Assembly (NCBI GenBank): GCA_022823185.1
Contig: JAJDXQ010000025.1
Span: 1-64,000, forward strand
Source of the DNA: Caldilineaceae bacterium
GTDB taxonomy: Bacteria; Chloroflexota; Anaerolineae; Caldilineales; Caldilineaceae
Direction of reading: 5' to 3'
Length of the DNA stretch: 64,000 nucleotides
The notes under the pieces are model-generated. The model did no database searches. It saw only the letters and a list, made by a program, of their open reading frames with translations, and had not been told where the DNA came from. Shown here piece after piece: positions 1-9,323 of this stretch (position 1 is the first letter of the stretch; every line of letters starts with the position of its first letter). Made by a program: the position numbers and the translations under genes.

Positions 1-1067
1 ACTTTGGCGCTTTTCTCTTTGCGTAGGAGGTCAAGAGCCAGGCGTCGCACGATTTCCAAGTTGTGCTGTGCATGGCCCTGGCGGATGCGGGTGTCGTCCT
101 CGCCAAAGGCGATATCCAAGAGCCAGTGGGCTGAGTTTTCGAGGCTCCAGTGTCCCCGCGTGACAGCCAGGAGCTGTCTGGCATCGGGGGGCAGGCTGGA
201 GATAAAGTATCTCGTTTCGCAGGAGGAATGGTCAGGCAGACGACGTTCGTATTCGACCATGATCAGACTCTGGAGTTGAGTCCATTCCTCATCTGGGCTC
301 ACATAATCGGGGGATTCAGCGGCTGCAGCGGCCCAGCAGCGACAGATTTCGATGCGACCGCCGTCCTTTGCGACGGTCTGGTGATCGTCAACGGGCAGAT
401 GCACGAATACGCGTTCCCGTTCACTGCTGAACATCTCCTCGACATCATCATGCAGTTGCGCCTGGTTCCCTTTCAGGGCCATGACATAGTCGGCCCCTCC
501 CTCAGATAGCAACTGCACGATTAATCTCTGACAGCCGCTGGCATCGACTGTCACAATGCAGCCGGACACATCCAGTATCTGCAACAGTTCGGGAATGGCG
601 CTTATCTCATTCCCATCTGCATCCACCTTAGTCTGCGCCAGCGCCACTCGATTGGCCTCAGCCCAGACACTGACCCGATGCAATGGCCTCTTCAGGTGTG
701 CTTGATCAGACGAACGACGTACCGTTTTCCCGTCGGCCGCCATCAGTTGGCCCTTCATCAACTGATGCAGTTCCTTCACCCATTGTGGAAAACAGGCTTC
801 AACCTGCGCCGCATCCAGCAGCGCGAAGACCCCGCGAACGATATCATGCGATGGAATTCCATTCGGCAATTCCAACATCTGGGCCAGCCACTCTTCTCTG
901 GCCCAACCAAATTCTCCTACTTCGACCCAGCTATCCGCTCCACAGATGACTGCGCATACTGCTATCATCAGTATGTCGTTCAACTGATGAAGCTCCGTCC
1001 GTTCAATACGTGGGTCTTCCGATTCCGCAAAGCGCTCAACCGGTGAGGATGCCTTCAAGTCCGTCAT
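1..1067 (-). CDS. ISAs1-family transposase, 3' end cut by window edge
   Basis: The minus strand reads without a stop from an ATG at 1065-1067 to the window edge, about 355 residues. The sequence fits ISAs1-family DDE transposases. An N-terminal region carries DPRIERTELHQLNDIL. A first catalytic aspartate lies in MAADGKTVRRS and a second in TVDASGCQ. Near the edge come HWSLENSAHW and LDIAFGEDDTRIR, which hold the expected glutamate. The family cuts and pastes its insertion sequence. The frame is intact here, so the element may be functional, but its C-terminus and right end are not visible. I could not identify the terminal inverted repeat with confidence in the 140 bases upstream of the start. 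Confidence 0.85.
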   Translation of the reverse strand, partial: MTDLKASSPVERFAESEDPRIERTELHQLNDILMIAVCAVICGADSWVEVGEFGWAREEWLAQMLELPNGIPSHDIVRGVFALLDAAQVEACFPQWVKELHQLMKGQLMAADGKTVRRSSDQAHLKRPLHRVSVWAEANRVALAQTKVDADGNEISAIPELLQILDVSGCIVTVDASGCQRLIVQLLSEGGADYVMALKGNQAQLHDDVEEMFSSERERVFVHLPVDDHQTVAKDGGRIEICRCWAAAAAESPDYVSPDEEWTQLQSLIMVEYERRLPDHSSCETRYFISSLPPDARQLLAVTRGHWSLENSAHWLLDIAFGEDDTRIRQGHAQHNLEIVRRLALDLLRKEKSAK

Positions 1068-1209
1068 GAGTTCCCTCCCTCTTCAGGTCGTGAGCTCACT
1101 ATCCTCACAGCTTCTCCTTCATTCGACACATGTCAGAATTTCCAGCCATTTGCGTTGCAATCGCCCTGCGGCTTTAAGGACGAGATGGTGAAGTCACTCG
1201 AAGGATTTC

Positions 1210-1704
1210 TCAGCCGGATGCGCGCAGAGCCTCTTTCAATTTGCTTCCACAGCGCCGTAGAATTACCTTTTCCGCTAGCAAGGTCCCGTGTTTTGGATGC
1301 CGGAAGCTTATGGTCGCTCTTCGAAGTCGCTCACGTTCAGCGCTGCGAAGACTTCCACGGTAAAATGCGATCGGGCGAAACCGGACTTCAGCATCTCCCG
1401 CAAGAACTCTTGTCGCGAACTGCGCCCCTGCCTGTAATTGCGCCACAATCTCAGAAGTCTTTGGCCTGCCCTTAAGTTCCAATGCCGCCACCCATCCAGG
1501 CGTATCTCCAGTGCCCTGACTTACATACAGAAAGTCACAGCGATTCGCCCCCTCTTCTATCTTCAGTTGACCGCAGTCCATGTCAATTAGAACAAATGGT
1601 GATGGCGCTTGATTGAGGTCTACCCTGCATCCCGGCTTAACGCATCGAGTCCGAAAACAGGATCGAGGAATGCTCTCCTTGAAACAGTCGCCTAGCTCGG
1701 TCAT
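1210..1704 (-). CDS. Small PD-(D/E)xK-like nuclease partner of AAA ATPase
   Basis: A 164-residue protein translated from an ATG that overlaps the stop of the upstream ATPase gene in an ATGA, so the two are a coupled operon. The core carries the order expected of a PD-(D/E)xK nuclease fold: RCDFLYV with D57, then VAALELKG with E76 and K78, then a glutamine-rich helix IVAQLQAG with Q89 and Q91. The C-terminal third is basic. No signal peptide or membrane segment is seen. The nuclease assignment is my inference from motif order. The pairing with an OLD-like ATPase suggests an ATP-controlled nuclease in defence or repair. It could also be a catalytically idle accessory protein. Confidence 0.6.
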   Translation of the reverse strand: MTELGDCFKESIPRSCFRTRCVKPGCRVDLNQAPSPFVLIDMDCGQLKIEEGANRCDFLYVSQGTGDTPGWVAALELKGRPKTSEIVAQLQAGAQFATRVLAGDAEVRFRPIAFYRGSLRSAERERLRRATISFRHPKHGTLLAEKVILRRCGSKLKEALRASG

Positions 1705-3263
1705 TGAACCCGGCTCTCCTCGATGCGATTAGTGATTTCAGCCCACCTGTTATACAGGGCTTCAGACACATGGCTGAAGCCCGAAGGAAAGGTTCCGGAC
1801 TCTTTGTCAAGCCGTATCTCCTCCACCTTCGAGCCTTTAGGGCGCTTCCAGGTTTTGAACCGCCACGCACCCACGACCGACTCGGGCAGGAATACCCCGG
1901 CGTTTTCTAATCCTTTTCGCCTCTCCTTAGGAAGACGCGAGAGTGACACCAGATTTGCCACCTCCTCCAATACCCACTCGCTGTGCGTGGTAATGAGCAC
2001 CCGGATGCCCGCTCGGACCGCTTCTGCCAGATTGCGGATGAACGCCACCTGCATGGCCGGATGCAAATGCGACTCGGGCTCTTCGATGATCAGAAGGTCG
2101 CCTGCATCGACCACGTGGCGCAGGTACAGAACGACCGGGGCTAGTTCGGAAATCATCGAGGAAGCGTTCATCAGCGGTAGCGTCTCGCCTTCCTTCCAGT
2201 CCCGCGGCGTATAATAGAAGCGAGGATACTGGACCTCCGATCTTTCCATGTGGATCGAGCCCGTCAAGACCTCTTCCTCGAGTCTCCGGACCAGGTCCTG
2301 ATTATCGTTGCGCCCCTTTCGCGGCGCGTCATCGAAACGAATCAACTGCTCAAGAAAGTCGGCCATGACGCCTGAAAGCGCCGGCGTCGGCGTGGCGGGC
2401 CGCAGACCTGCAGCCGTAGCCCTCTCGATCAAGGAGCGAACAACAACCCTGTGCGCGTGCATGACGCCAGTTCGGTCAGCAGGCAAGTAATAGGCAGGCA
2501 TGTTTACTTCGCCGACTGAATACATGAAGATTATGTCAAAGAGGTTGAACAGCAGCGATTGCCTCAACGACTCATCTTCAGTGCCTGCAAGCGATTCTGC
2601 CATGCGCTGCATCGTCCAAAAAAAACTGTTTGAATTGCCCGGCACATACAGAGGGACGCCATGGGGAATCGACGAGGAAAAGGTCGGTTTCGCTCCTCGT
2701 GTTGAAAACGTGAATTCGATGGGAACCGTCTCTCCAGCCCCTGAATCTACACGCCGACGCAACGCTGCGTGAGCCCCTTCCGTTCTGGGCCGGCGAATCA
2801 ACTGCCTCATCTCGTCAACGCCAAAACATCTCTTGATTTCGGTGTCGAACTGTTCCGCATAACCGTCCATCTGCCCAAACATGGGCCGAACGCGGGCGGC
2901 AACCTCGTCTGGCACTTCGATCTTCCCTGGGTCCGATGCCCTCCTTCCCCTGGGCTTCGATGCATTGTCACGCGCCCACCTGAGCAGCGTGCTCAACTCG
3001 CTATCGGACAAGGTCAGCTCGCTTCTCAGGCTCGAAGGGAATGGTGGAGATCGGAACATGAGTCTGTCACCAATTCCTTGGCCCGAAAACCCCGTACTCA
3101 GAAACTTGTGCAGAGCGTAAATCAAAATTGCCAGGTAGGACTTCCCCGTATTGCTTGGGCCCACAAACACGGTCAGAGGGCGCAGCTCTATCTCGGCCTC
3201 AACGATGGGGCCGAAATTGGACACTTTCAGTTCCAGAAACTTCCCATGCGGGGTTGTCTCCAT
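1701..3263 (-). CDS. AAA (AAA15/OLD-like) ATPase without TOPRIM domain
   Basis: A 520-residue ABC/SMC-like ATPase. The N-terminus LKVSNFGPIVEAEIEL is the usual first strands of AAA15/RecF-type proteins. Walker A is GPSNTGKS at residues 35-42. The Walker B and signature region LLIIEEPESHLHP lies near residue 395, followed by the switch histidine in LITTHSEWVLEE. The middle is long and helical with an arginine-rich stretch. No TOPRIM domain follows, and the nuclease role is probably supplied by the small coupled downstream gene. A GAGGATGAACA stretch precedes the ATG as ribosome binding site. Such two-gene ATPase/nuclease pairs are common in defence islands, but this pair does not match a named system that I can assign safely. 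Confidence 0.8.
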   Translation of the reverse strand: METTPHGKFLELKVSNFGPIVEAEIELRPLTVFVGPSNTGKSYLAILIYALHKFLSTGFSGQGIGDRLMFRSPPFPSSLRSELTLSDSELSTLLRWARDNASKPRGRRASDPGKIEVPDEVAARVRPMFGQMDGYAEQFDTEIKRCFGVDEMRQLIRRPRTEGAHAALRRRVDSGAGETVPIEFTFSTRGAKPTFSSSIPHGVPLYVPGNSNSFFWTMQRMAESLAGTEDESLRQSLLFNLFDIIFMYSVGEVNMPAYYLPADRTGVMHAHRVVVRSLIERATAAGLRPATPTPALSGVMADFLEQLIRFDDAPRKGRNDNQDLVRRLEEEVLTGSIHMERSEVQYPRFYYTPRDWKEGETLPLMNASSMISELAPVVLYLRHVVDAGDLLIIEEPESHLHPAMQVAFIRNLAEAVRAGIRVLITTHSEWVLEEVANLVSLSRLPKERRKGLENAGVFLPESVVGAWRFKTWKRPKGSKVEEIRLDKESGTFPSGFSHVSEALYNRWAEITNRIEESRVQ

Positions 3264-3535
3264 TGTTCATCCTCTCCTATCTGCAAATCTCCGCATCCCG
3301 GCGCGTCACAGATTGGGGACGCGAGTGCTGAGACGAATTGCGCTCGCCGGCGTCAGCCCCCCACTGATGCATATGTGGACATTGCTCTGACTTCATTTCG
3401 AAACAACTGCATTCTATCACGTCCTTCTGCCAGCATAAGCCCTACCAGAAACCTGTGCCTATCTGAATCGACTGCGCTTATTCAGCCGTCCATGATCGCT
3501 GCGAACGGGCGCGATGCCGTGCCGGCTGGCGCCCC

Positions 3536-4732
3536 CTACCCCCGCAACGCCTTCATTACGCCATAAGCGCCCCGCGAAAACACCGCCAGCGCACCCCCGC
3601 TCAAGAGCCCCGCCGGCGCAGGCACACACGCCGCCCCGTCCAAATCCTCTATCATCGCCAGCCCGCGCTGCAGGCCGACCTCCACCGCCTGCCGGCCCCG
3701 CTCATCGTTCAGGTTTAGCCCGCCGCTCGCAAAAACCATCACCAATAGGTTGGCAAGCGAGTGCTCGCGATAAAGCCGCCAACTCTCCTCGAACGTGAAC
3801 CCCCGCGCCCCCATCTCAACCACCATACCCGTGTACTCTTCCAGCACCTCGCGCTCAATCTCGCGGCGCACCTCAGTCGTCACACTGCTCCCCATAAAAT
3901 ACGCCACATCATACAACGGACTCCTCAGTCCGCTGACCTGCCAGTCGATTACCCCAATGTCGCCCTCATCCTCCCCACCGAAAAAAATATTGTTCAACCG
4001 GAAGTCGCCGTGACTAAGCGTCTTCGGGCCTCCTTCCACACGTTCGATCTGGGCGGCTATGCCCCCAACAAGGGTCTCAGCCAGGCCGCGCATGTCGTCT
4101 GAAAAAAAATGGCCAAACCTCTCAAGCGCAGGCGCAAGATTCGCAAGATAGACAAGCTGCACCAACCTTCTGCGCTTCGGAGCAAAAGAGTCCGGAAATC
4201 CGCTTACAGGCGGCTGATCTACCCTGTTCCAGTAGGTCCCGTGCAACTTGGCGATCGCGCCAATGGCCTGCCTCACCTGCTCCGCGCTGGCCCCGTCAAA
4301 ATGGCTCACCGTCTCCAACTGCCCCAAATCCTCCAGCAGCAGCACGACACGATCCGTCCTGTCTTCATAATCGCCGTAGTATAGCGCCGGCGACCGCAAC
4401 GGGCTTTCCGGCGCAATCAGCCTGTAATAGTCATATTCCCGCTTGTGCAGACTCAGCCAGCGGCCCAAACGCCGGTTCTTGGCATGCGGACTCGGCAGCT
4501 TCACAATCATCGTTTCGGGCGCCGTGGAACTCTGGCCAGACGGCGCTTTCGCCTCTTCGTATCGGAGATGGCAGCGCAGGATCGTACCCATAAAGCCAAC
4601 GCTTGCCCCAATCTCCTCCAGAACGACCTCCCGGACATGAGGAAGAGCAGACCCTCCGCCCGCAGTCAATGCTTCCTGAATCCACTGGGCGGTGACGTCC
4701 CCTGCGTGTCTGGGAATTGGCGGTCTGTTCAT
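3536..4732 (-). CDS. Phosphotransferase, APH/ecdysteroid-kinase-like fold
   Basis: A 398-residue protein kinase-like small-molecule phosphotransferase. The Brenner-type catalytic loop is LSHGDFRLNNIFF near residue 240, with the catalytic Asp and metal-binding Asn. The metal-binding Asp follows in GVIDWQVSG, where the DFG equivalent should be. N-terminal strands include the probable lysine in MIVKLPSP. The pattern SPLYDVAYFMGSS after the DFG equivalent is typical of the APH and EcKinase-like branch rather than of protein kinases. The substrate cannot be read from sequence. The gene stands alone, with weak ribosome-binding sequence before the ATG, and no neighbour suggests a pathway. Confidence 0.8.
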   Translation of the reverse strand: MNRPPIPRHAGDVTAQWIQEALTAGGGSALPHVREVVLEEIGASVGFMGTILRCHLRYEEAKAPSGQSSTAPETMIVKLPSPHAKNRRLGRWLSLHKREYDYYRLIAPESPLRSPALYYGDYEDRTDRVVLLLEDLGQLETVSHFDGASAEQVRQAIGAIAKLHGTYWNRVDQPPVSGFPDSFAPKRRRLVQLVYLANLAPALERFGHFFSDDMRGLAETLVGGIAAQIERVEGGPKTLSHGDFRLNNIFFGGEDEGDIGVIDWQVSGLRSPLYDVAYFMGSSVTTEVRREIEREVLEEYTGMVVEMGARGFTFEESWRLYREHSLANLLVMVFASGGLNLNDERGRQAVEVGLQRGLAMIEDLDGAACVPAPAGLLSGGALAVFSRGAYGVMKALRG

Positions 4733-4760
4733 GGCGCCGATTCACTCTTAGATTCCAGCA

Positions 4761-4790
4761 CGCGCCGGCCATACACGTATGACCGGCGCG
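4761..4790. repeat. Near-perfect 30-bp inverted repeat between genes
   Basis: The arms CGCGCCGG (4761-4768) and CCGGCGCG (4783-4790) pair, with inner arms CATAC and GTATG pairing inside them, a single unpaired base on each side and a 2-base loop. No T-tract follows on either strand, so it is not a textbook intrinsic terminator. It lies between rnhA and the phosphotransferase start, both on the minus strand. Confidence 0.75.
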
Positions 4791-4894
4791 TCCAGTTGAC
4801 TGCGAAAATGTGAACTTCTGTGGCTGCCCGCGCAGCGCCTTCGTTGAAACCTCGACTCCCGCCTTGCCAGTATGCTGGTTACAGCGCAACGCGC

Positions 4895-5404
4895 CTACGA
4901 TCCCGCGTCAAAGAGCGATGGGGCCGGCCCTCGCTCCGTCCGTTCATACTGCTCATCAACCGGCAAATCTGGCCGGGCCAGCGCCGCGGTCGAGAGCGCG
5001 TCGCAGCGCTCGTTCTCCACATCCCCCGCATGACCCTTCACCCACCGGTACCGCATCTCGTGCCTGTCACACAACTCCAGCAGCCGCGCCCACAGGTCCG
5101 GGTTCACTGCCGGCTCGCCCTTCCTGTTGCGCCGCCAGCCATTTGCCTGCCACCTGCGCGCCCAGCCCTTCGTCAGCGCATCCACCACATACCGGGAGTC
5201 GCTGTAAAGAGTCACGCTGCACCGCTCCTTCAAAGCCTCCAGTCCCCTGATCACCGCCAGAAGCTCCATCCGGTTGTTCGTCGTCCTGCGATATCCGCCG
5301 CACAGCTCCTTGCGGCGCCCGCCGAATAGCAGCACAACCCCGAATCCACCCGGCCCCGGATTCCCGCTGCACGCACCGTCCGTATAGAGCGCAACCTCTT
5401 TCAT
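4895..5404 (-). CDS. rnhA: Ribonuclease HI
   Basis: A 169-residue RNase HI, which cuts the RNA strand of RNA-DNA hybrids in replication and R-loop removal. The four catalytic acidic residues are all present: D9 in [16 protein letters not shown]47 in [11 protein letters not shown]69 in LYSDSRYVV, and D135 in ENERCDALS. The conserved histidine H125 lies in WVKGHAGD. Length is close to the family norm of 150-160, with a short C-terminal extension. The basic handle region [16 protein letters not shown] is present. The protein is cytosolic. The start ATG is the only one that keeps the first beta strand. Confidence 0.95.
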   Translation of the reverse strand: MKEVALYTDGACSGNPGPGGFGVVLLFGGRRKELCGGYRRTTNNRMELLAVIRGLEALKERCSVTLYSDSRYVVDALTKGWARRWQANGWRRNRKGEPAVNPDLWARLLELCDRHEMRYRWVKGHAGDVENERCDALSTAALARPDLPVDEQYERTERGPAPSLFDAGS

Positions 5405-5590
5405 CGACCGCGTCCACCCATCTCATCAACCTCGATTCGTAACCGCCCGCCCGCGCCTGATTCGCGACCCTGCATGAGGCCAGCGAAATGCTTCCCGCTA
5501 GCCCCAATTCCCTGCACTTCGCCCACTGGCCCAGACGCCCTCCGGCGGTTCCAAACTGCCGTGCCCGCCTGCCAACTGTCGCGTTCGAGC

Positions 5591-5620
5591 GGTGTTCACT
5601 AAAAACTGAAAACAAAAAAC
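5591..5620. repeat. Heptad/octad-type intergenic repeat
   Basis: GGTGTTCACTAAAAACTGAA followed by AACAAAAAAC. The same GGTGTTCACTAAAAA opening recurs at 14853 and 61082, each time in a gap next to the end of a gene. Confidence 0.6.
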
Positions 5621-5638
5621 AGGGGTCTAATGTTCATG

Positions 5639-6907
5639 CTACTCTTGCAGGTGAGAATAAACGATCTCCAGCTCCGCCGCGTCCGTGATCGTGGAATCAG
5701 TATGATGCACGATGTGCAGTTGGCCCGTGCCGCAGTCGCCAAACTCGTCACACGTGAGCTCGCCAATGACGCCGCTGAACCCCGCCGTGCCCGTCAACGC
5801 CTCCCGCAGCCGCGCCCTGTCGATAAAGAGCGTATCCCCCTGCGCAACCGCAACCTCCTCGATGGCGCGCAGCAGCAGCGTCGTCGCGTCATACGCATGC
5901 GCCATATACACCGAGCCCGGCGCCTCATTATACGTCTCCTCATAGGCCGCCGACAGCGCCCCGCCATCCTTGCCCGTTGCCTCGTTCACACTGCTCTCGA
6001 AATTCAGTTCCGGGCTGGCCAAATACATTCCTTCCGTTTCCGGTATCGCCAGGAATTCGTAATCCACCAACGCCGCGCCGCCGATCACGACCACATCCTC
6101 CAAACCCGCCGCCTCTCCCAGCTGGCGCATGATCTCGCCGGCCTCGTCCGGGAATAACGGCAGAAACAGACCGTCCGGGCCCGCCGCCGCAATCTCGGTC
6201 AGCGTCGCGACCATCTCCGTCTGCCCTTTGCTCACCGTAGCCACCGTGACCGTGCCGCCCCCCTCCTCAAACGCGGCCGCAAACGCGTTGGCCAGGCCTG
6301 AAGTATACGGATCACCGTCATGAATGACAGCCATGCTGTGCAGGCCGAGATCGTGGTGGGCGAACGCCGCGACCGCCTGAGCCTCGTAAAGGTCGTTGTT
6401 GGACGTGCGGTAATAGCCCGCATGGTTCTCGGCTCCCGCATTGCCCCGCAGGTCCGATGTCAGCGAAGGCGCCGTATTCGTAGCCGAGATCAGAACCAGC
6501 CCCGCCTCGCTCAGAATCGGCGCCGCCTCCACTGCCGCCGCCGAACACGAAGTGCCGATCACCCCCACTACGCGCCGGTCGCCCACAACCGTGCGCGCCG
6601 CCGCCGCGCCGCCCTCCGGCGTACACAGCGAATCCAATCCCGCCCCCATCGTCACCTCGCGCCCCTTGATCGGGCCGTAGTCGGCCAGCGCCAGCGCCAC
6701 CGCCCGCTGTGTCGTAGATCCAAGTTCGCCTATGCTCGAAAGCACCGCCGCCGAACGGATATGAATCTTCTCACCCGGACCCACCACAACCGTTCCCAGC
6801 GGGCTCACCACCATATTCTCAGGGACGCACGCGCTGCTCAGCAGGAGCGCAAGCAGCAAAACAGGCCAGCGCAAAAGCCCACTGCCGGGGCGGTCTATTT
6901 TCGTCAT
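5639..6907 (-). CDS. ABC substrate-binding lipoprotein, branched-chain amino acid type (copy 1)
   Basis: A 422-residue periplasmic-binding-protein fold of the LivJ/Peripla_BP_6 type. The N-terminus carries a lipoprotein signal peptide ending in the lipobox LSSAC with C27, so the protein should be anchored outside the cytoplasmic membrane. Typical signatures are ADYGPIKGREV, VVGVIGTSCSAAAVEAAPI, LISATNTAPSLTSDL, and AVIHDGDPYTSGLANAF. It is the first of four close paralogues in the window and forms a tandem pair with the gene at 6950. No permease or ATPase gene lies nearby, so the transporter partner, if any, is elsewhere. The ligand may be an amino acid, amide or urea-like compound. Confidence 0.85.
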   Translation of the reverse strand: MTKIDRPGSGLLRWPVLLLALLLSSACVPENMVVSPLGTVVVGPGEKIHIRSAAVLSSIGELGSTTQRAVALALADYGPIKGREVTMGAGLDSLCTPEGGAAAARTVVGDRRVVGVIGTSCSAAAVEAAPILSEAGLVLISATNTAPSLTSDLRGNAGAENHAGYYRTSNNDLYEAQAVAAFAHHDLGLHSMAVIHDGDPYTSGLANAFAAAFEEGGGTVTVATVSKGQTEMVATLTEIAAAGPDGLFLPLFPDEAGEIMRQLGEAAGLEDVVVIGGAALVDYEFLAIPETEGMYLASPELNFESSVNEATGKDGGALSAAYEETYNEAPGSVYMAHAYDATTLLLRAIEEVAVAQGDTLFIDRARLREALTGTAGFSGVIGELTCDEFGDCGTGQLHIVHHTDSTITDAAELEIVYSHLQE

Positions 6908-6949
6908 CTCTTCACTCCTTGGTCTGAAATTCTTTTTGGAATGTCGCGC

Positions 6950-8218
6950 TTACGGCGCATAACGATAAACAACCGGCAAACTTTCAACCTCGGTCATCGT
7001 CGAATCAGTGTGGTGTGATATCTGCACGCGGCCCGTGCCGCAATCACCGAACTCGTCACACGAAATTGCCCCGGTTATCCCCGCGAAACCGCTCGTCCTG
7101 CCGACCGCATCCCGCAGCCGCGCCCGGTCGATAAAGAGGGCGTCCCCCTGCGCAACCGCAACCTCCTCGATTGCCCGCAGCAGGACCGTCGTCGCGTCAT
7201 AGGCATGCGCCAGATAGGCCGATGTGGAATGCTCGCCGTACCGCTCCATATAGGCCGCGTTCAACGCCTCTCCGTCCCTGCCCGTCGCCCCATTCACATT
7301 GCCGCCAAAGTCCAGCTCCGGCCCCGCAAAGTAGAAACCCTCCGACTCCGGCAACGCCAGGAACTCGGACACCAGCAAGCCTCCGCCGCCGATGCGCGTC
7401 AACCCATCCAACCCTTCGACCTGCCCGCTCTGACGCACGATCGGCCCAGCCTCCTCAGGAAAGATCGGCATGAACAGCCCCTCGGGGCTGCCGGCCGCAA
7501 CCTCCGTCAACACAGGAATCATATCCGTGTCGCCCTTGTTCACCATCGCCGCCGCCACCGTGCCGCCCAACTCCTCAAACGCAGCCTTGAACGCCTCCGT
7601 CAGGCCCGACGAATACGGGTCCCCGTCATGGATTGCCGCCATTCTGCGCAGCCCCAGCTCGTTGTAGACAAAATCGGCCACCGCCTCCGCCTGGTAAAGA
7701 TCGTTGCTCGCGGTCCGATGATAGCCGGGATGATAGTTCGACCCCGCGACGCCCCGCAAGTCCGATGTCAACGACGGCGAAGTCGTCGAAGGAGCCACCA
7801 TCACCAGGCCGGCCTCGCTCAAAATCGGAGACGCCGCCGCCGCCGCCACCGAGCAGGAAGTCCCAATTACGCCGACCACCCGCCCATCGCCAACGACCGT
7901 CTCAGCTGCCGCCGCGCCCCCTTCCGCGCTGCATAGCGAATCCAACCCCGCCCCCATGCTGACCTGATGCCCCTTGATCGGCCCATAGTCCGCGATCGCC
8001 AAGCCCGCCCCCCGCTGGCTCGGCACGCCCAATTCACCCGCACGCGTCAGCGCCCCCAACACCCGTATCTGAATCTCCTCGCCTCCGCCGACCACCACCG
8101 TGCCCAATGACGACGGCGCAGCGTCCGCCGGCACACACGCGCCGCCCAAAATCAAGAACATAAACAGGCTGAACCAGCGCGCGAATCCATTGCGGAAATC
8201 CCGTTTCGCTTTCATCAT
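6950..8218 (-). CDS. ABC substrate-binding lipoprotein, branched-chain amino acid type (copy 2)
   Basis: A close paralogue of the gene just downstream, 42 bases away in the same direction. The signal peptide ends in LILGGAC, the lipobox cysteine being about residue 28 from the chosen start. Shared signatures include ADYGPIKGHQV, VVGVIGTSCSVAAAAASPI and AHAYDATTVLLRAIEEV. I chose the tandem ATGATG at 8218, preceded directly by GGACAGGAG. An upstream GTG at 8251 is open in frame but would give an unusually long n-region. Divergence between copies is greatest in the ligand-facing middle and least around the C-terminal CDEFGDCGTG motif. Ligand is unknown. Confidence 0.83.
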   Translation of the reverse strand: MMKAKRDFRNGFARWFSLFMFLILGGACVPADAAPSSLGTVVVGGGEEIQIRVLGALTRAGELGVPSQRGAGLAIADYGPIKGHQVSMGAGLDSLCSAEGGAAAAETVVGDGRVVGVIGTSCSVAAAAASPILSEAGLVMVAPSTTSPSLTSDLRGVAGSNYHPGYHRTASNDLYQAEAVADFVYNELGLRRMAAIHDGDPYSSGLTEAFKAAFEELGGTVAAAMVNKGDTDMIPVLTEVAAGSPEGLFMPIFPEEAGPIVRQSGQVEGLDGLTRIGGGGLLVSEFLALPESEGFYFAGPELDFGGNVNGATGRDGEALNAAYMERYGEHSTSAYLAHAYDATTVLLRAIEEVAVAQGDALFIDRARLRDAVGRTSGFAGITGAISCDEFGDCGTGRVQISHHTDSTMTEVESLPVVYRYAP

Positions 8219-8251
8219 CTCCTGTCCCTTATCTTTAGCTTCGCGCTTCAC

Positions 8252-8771
8252 AGACTCTCAGTCCAGTACAGACAATCGCGCCTGCGGTCAGACAAACGCC
8301 CCCGGTATGTCTTGTGCGCCGCATTCGTCCCAGTCATCCTGTGTTACTTTCCGACATAATCCCTGTACGTTTCCTGCGCGATTCGCGTGCCCCTCGCTTA
8401 CACGCAACCACTTCAACAGTTAAGCAACGATCCTGCAACGCGGCGCAATGCCTCCGATCCGCAGCATCCCCGGATGGAATCGCTTTCGGAGCGGGTTCGA
8501 GTGCGCGTCTCTTCAAAGGGGGGTAACGCTTCTACGGAGCCGCCGCCGTCCTGCCCTGTTTACAACTGGCGCCCGCCGGCAGCGGTTTCAGAAGATTGAA
8601 GGCTTTTCAACCAGATCGGTCAAAGCCAAATTGCAGGCTTGCCTGGGGAATCAACGAACAAAACGAAATGCTGCAGCGGGCTGTCAACAAGACCCTTATG
8701 CGCAAGAAGCGCCGCGGTTCGCTATATCGATCAGACTGATCGACGGGCAAAAAGAAACCATGAAGAGAGGA
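8252..8771. other. Gene-free stretch between binding protein and MarR genes
   Basis: I see no convincing coding frame here on either strand. A perfect 17-bp palindrome TCGATCAGACTGATCGA lies at 8727-8743, just past the end of the MarR gene. It has no T-tract and could be a protein-binding site. Confidence 0.4.
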
Positions 8772-9269
8772 TCATGCCGAGGGGGACTCCCCCTTTGGGG
8801 GCAACTGCATCGAGGCATATGCCTCCTGAACCTCATTTTCTGCCCAGTGAATCAACTCCAGTCCATTCACCACTGTCTGCAACTGCTCATCGTCCATCAA
8901 ATCCACCAGGATATCGAGCCGCTCATGCCCAATGCGCCAGAACCGCCCGATCGCGTTCTCGCCTGCGTCAGTCAGTTGGCAGATCACGACTCGCCGGTCA
9001 TCCGGATCGGCAACCCGGTCCACCAGCCCTTTCTCCACCAGGCGGTCCATCACCGTCGTGGTTGCCGAAAGCGCCCGACCCAGGTAAACGGCAATGCTGC
9101 CCATCCGCAAGGGCCCCACACGATCCAGCAACTGCAGCGTCTTAATCTGGGGAATCGTCATGTCCAGACCTTCCCACTCGTCAAGACGGCCCGTGTGTAA
9201 CTGGCGGTTCAAATGTTCCGCCAAATGCTTGAACCGGTCTGTCAACTCTCGTCGGCGGTTGTCTTCCAC
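8772..9269 (-). CDS. MarR-family transcriptional regulator
   Basis: A 165-residue winged-helix regulator. The DNA-binding core runs from about residue 40 to 105: TIPQIKTLQLLD, then the recognition helix region LSATTTVMDRLVEKGLVDRV, then the wing DPDDRRVVICQLTDAG, which is the hallmark DxRDRR-type MarR wing. Flanking helices form the dimer interface. MarR proteins usually repress their own or a neighbouring gene and release DNA on binding small phenolic or oxidant ligands. The start is a GTG with GGTGAGAG just upstream. The gene reads in the same direction as the DUF1801 gene, whose start lies upstream at 9809, with a gap of about 54 bases. Its target is unknown. Confidence 0.9.
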   Translation of the reverse strand: MEDNRRRELTDRFKHLAEHLNRQLHTGRLDEWEGLDMTIPQIKTLQLLDRVGPLRMGSIAVYLGRALSATTTVMDRLVEKGLVDRVADPDDRRVVICQLTDAGENAIGRFWRIGHERLDILVDLMDDEQLQTVVNGLELIHWAENEVQEAYASMQLPPKGESPSA

Positions 9270-9323
9270 GAACTCTCACCCTTATTCAAAATGGTTCATC
9301 CGCAACTGTTAACAAAGACCAAT

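Noticed and set aside
1210..3263. PARIS (AriA/AriB) label for the ATPase pair
   Set aside because: The small protein is 164 residues with a PD-(D/E)xK-like pattern and not a DUF4435/TOPRIM protein, so the name does not fit.
4761..4790. Calling the 30-bp hairpin a terminator
   Set aside because: No T-tract follows on either strand and the gap between minus-strand genes is small, so it is listed only as an inverted repeat.
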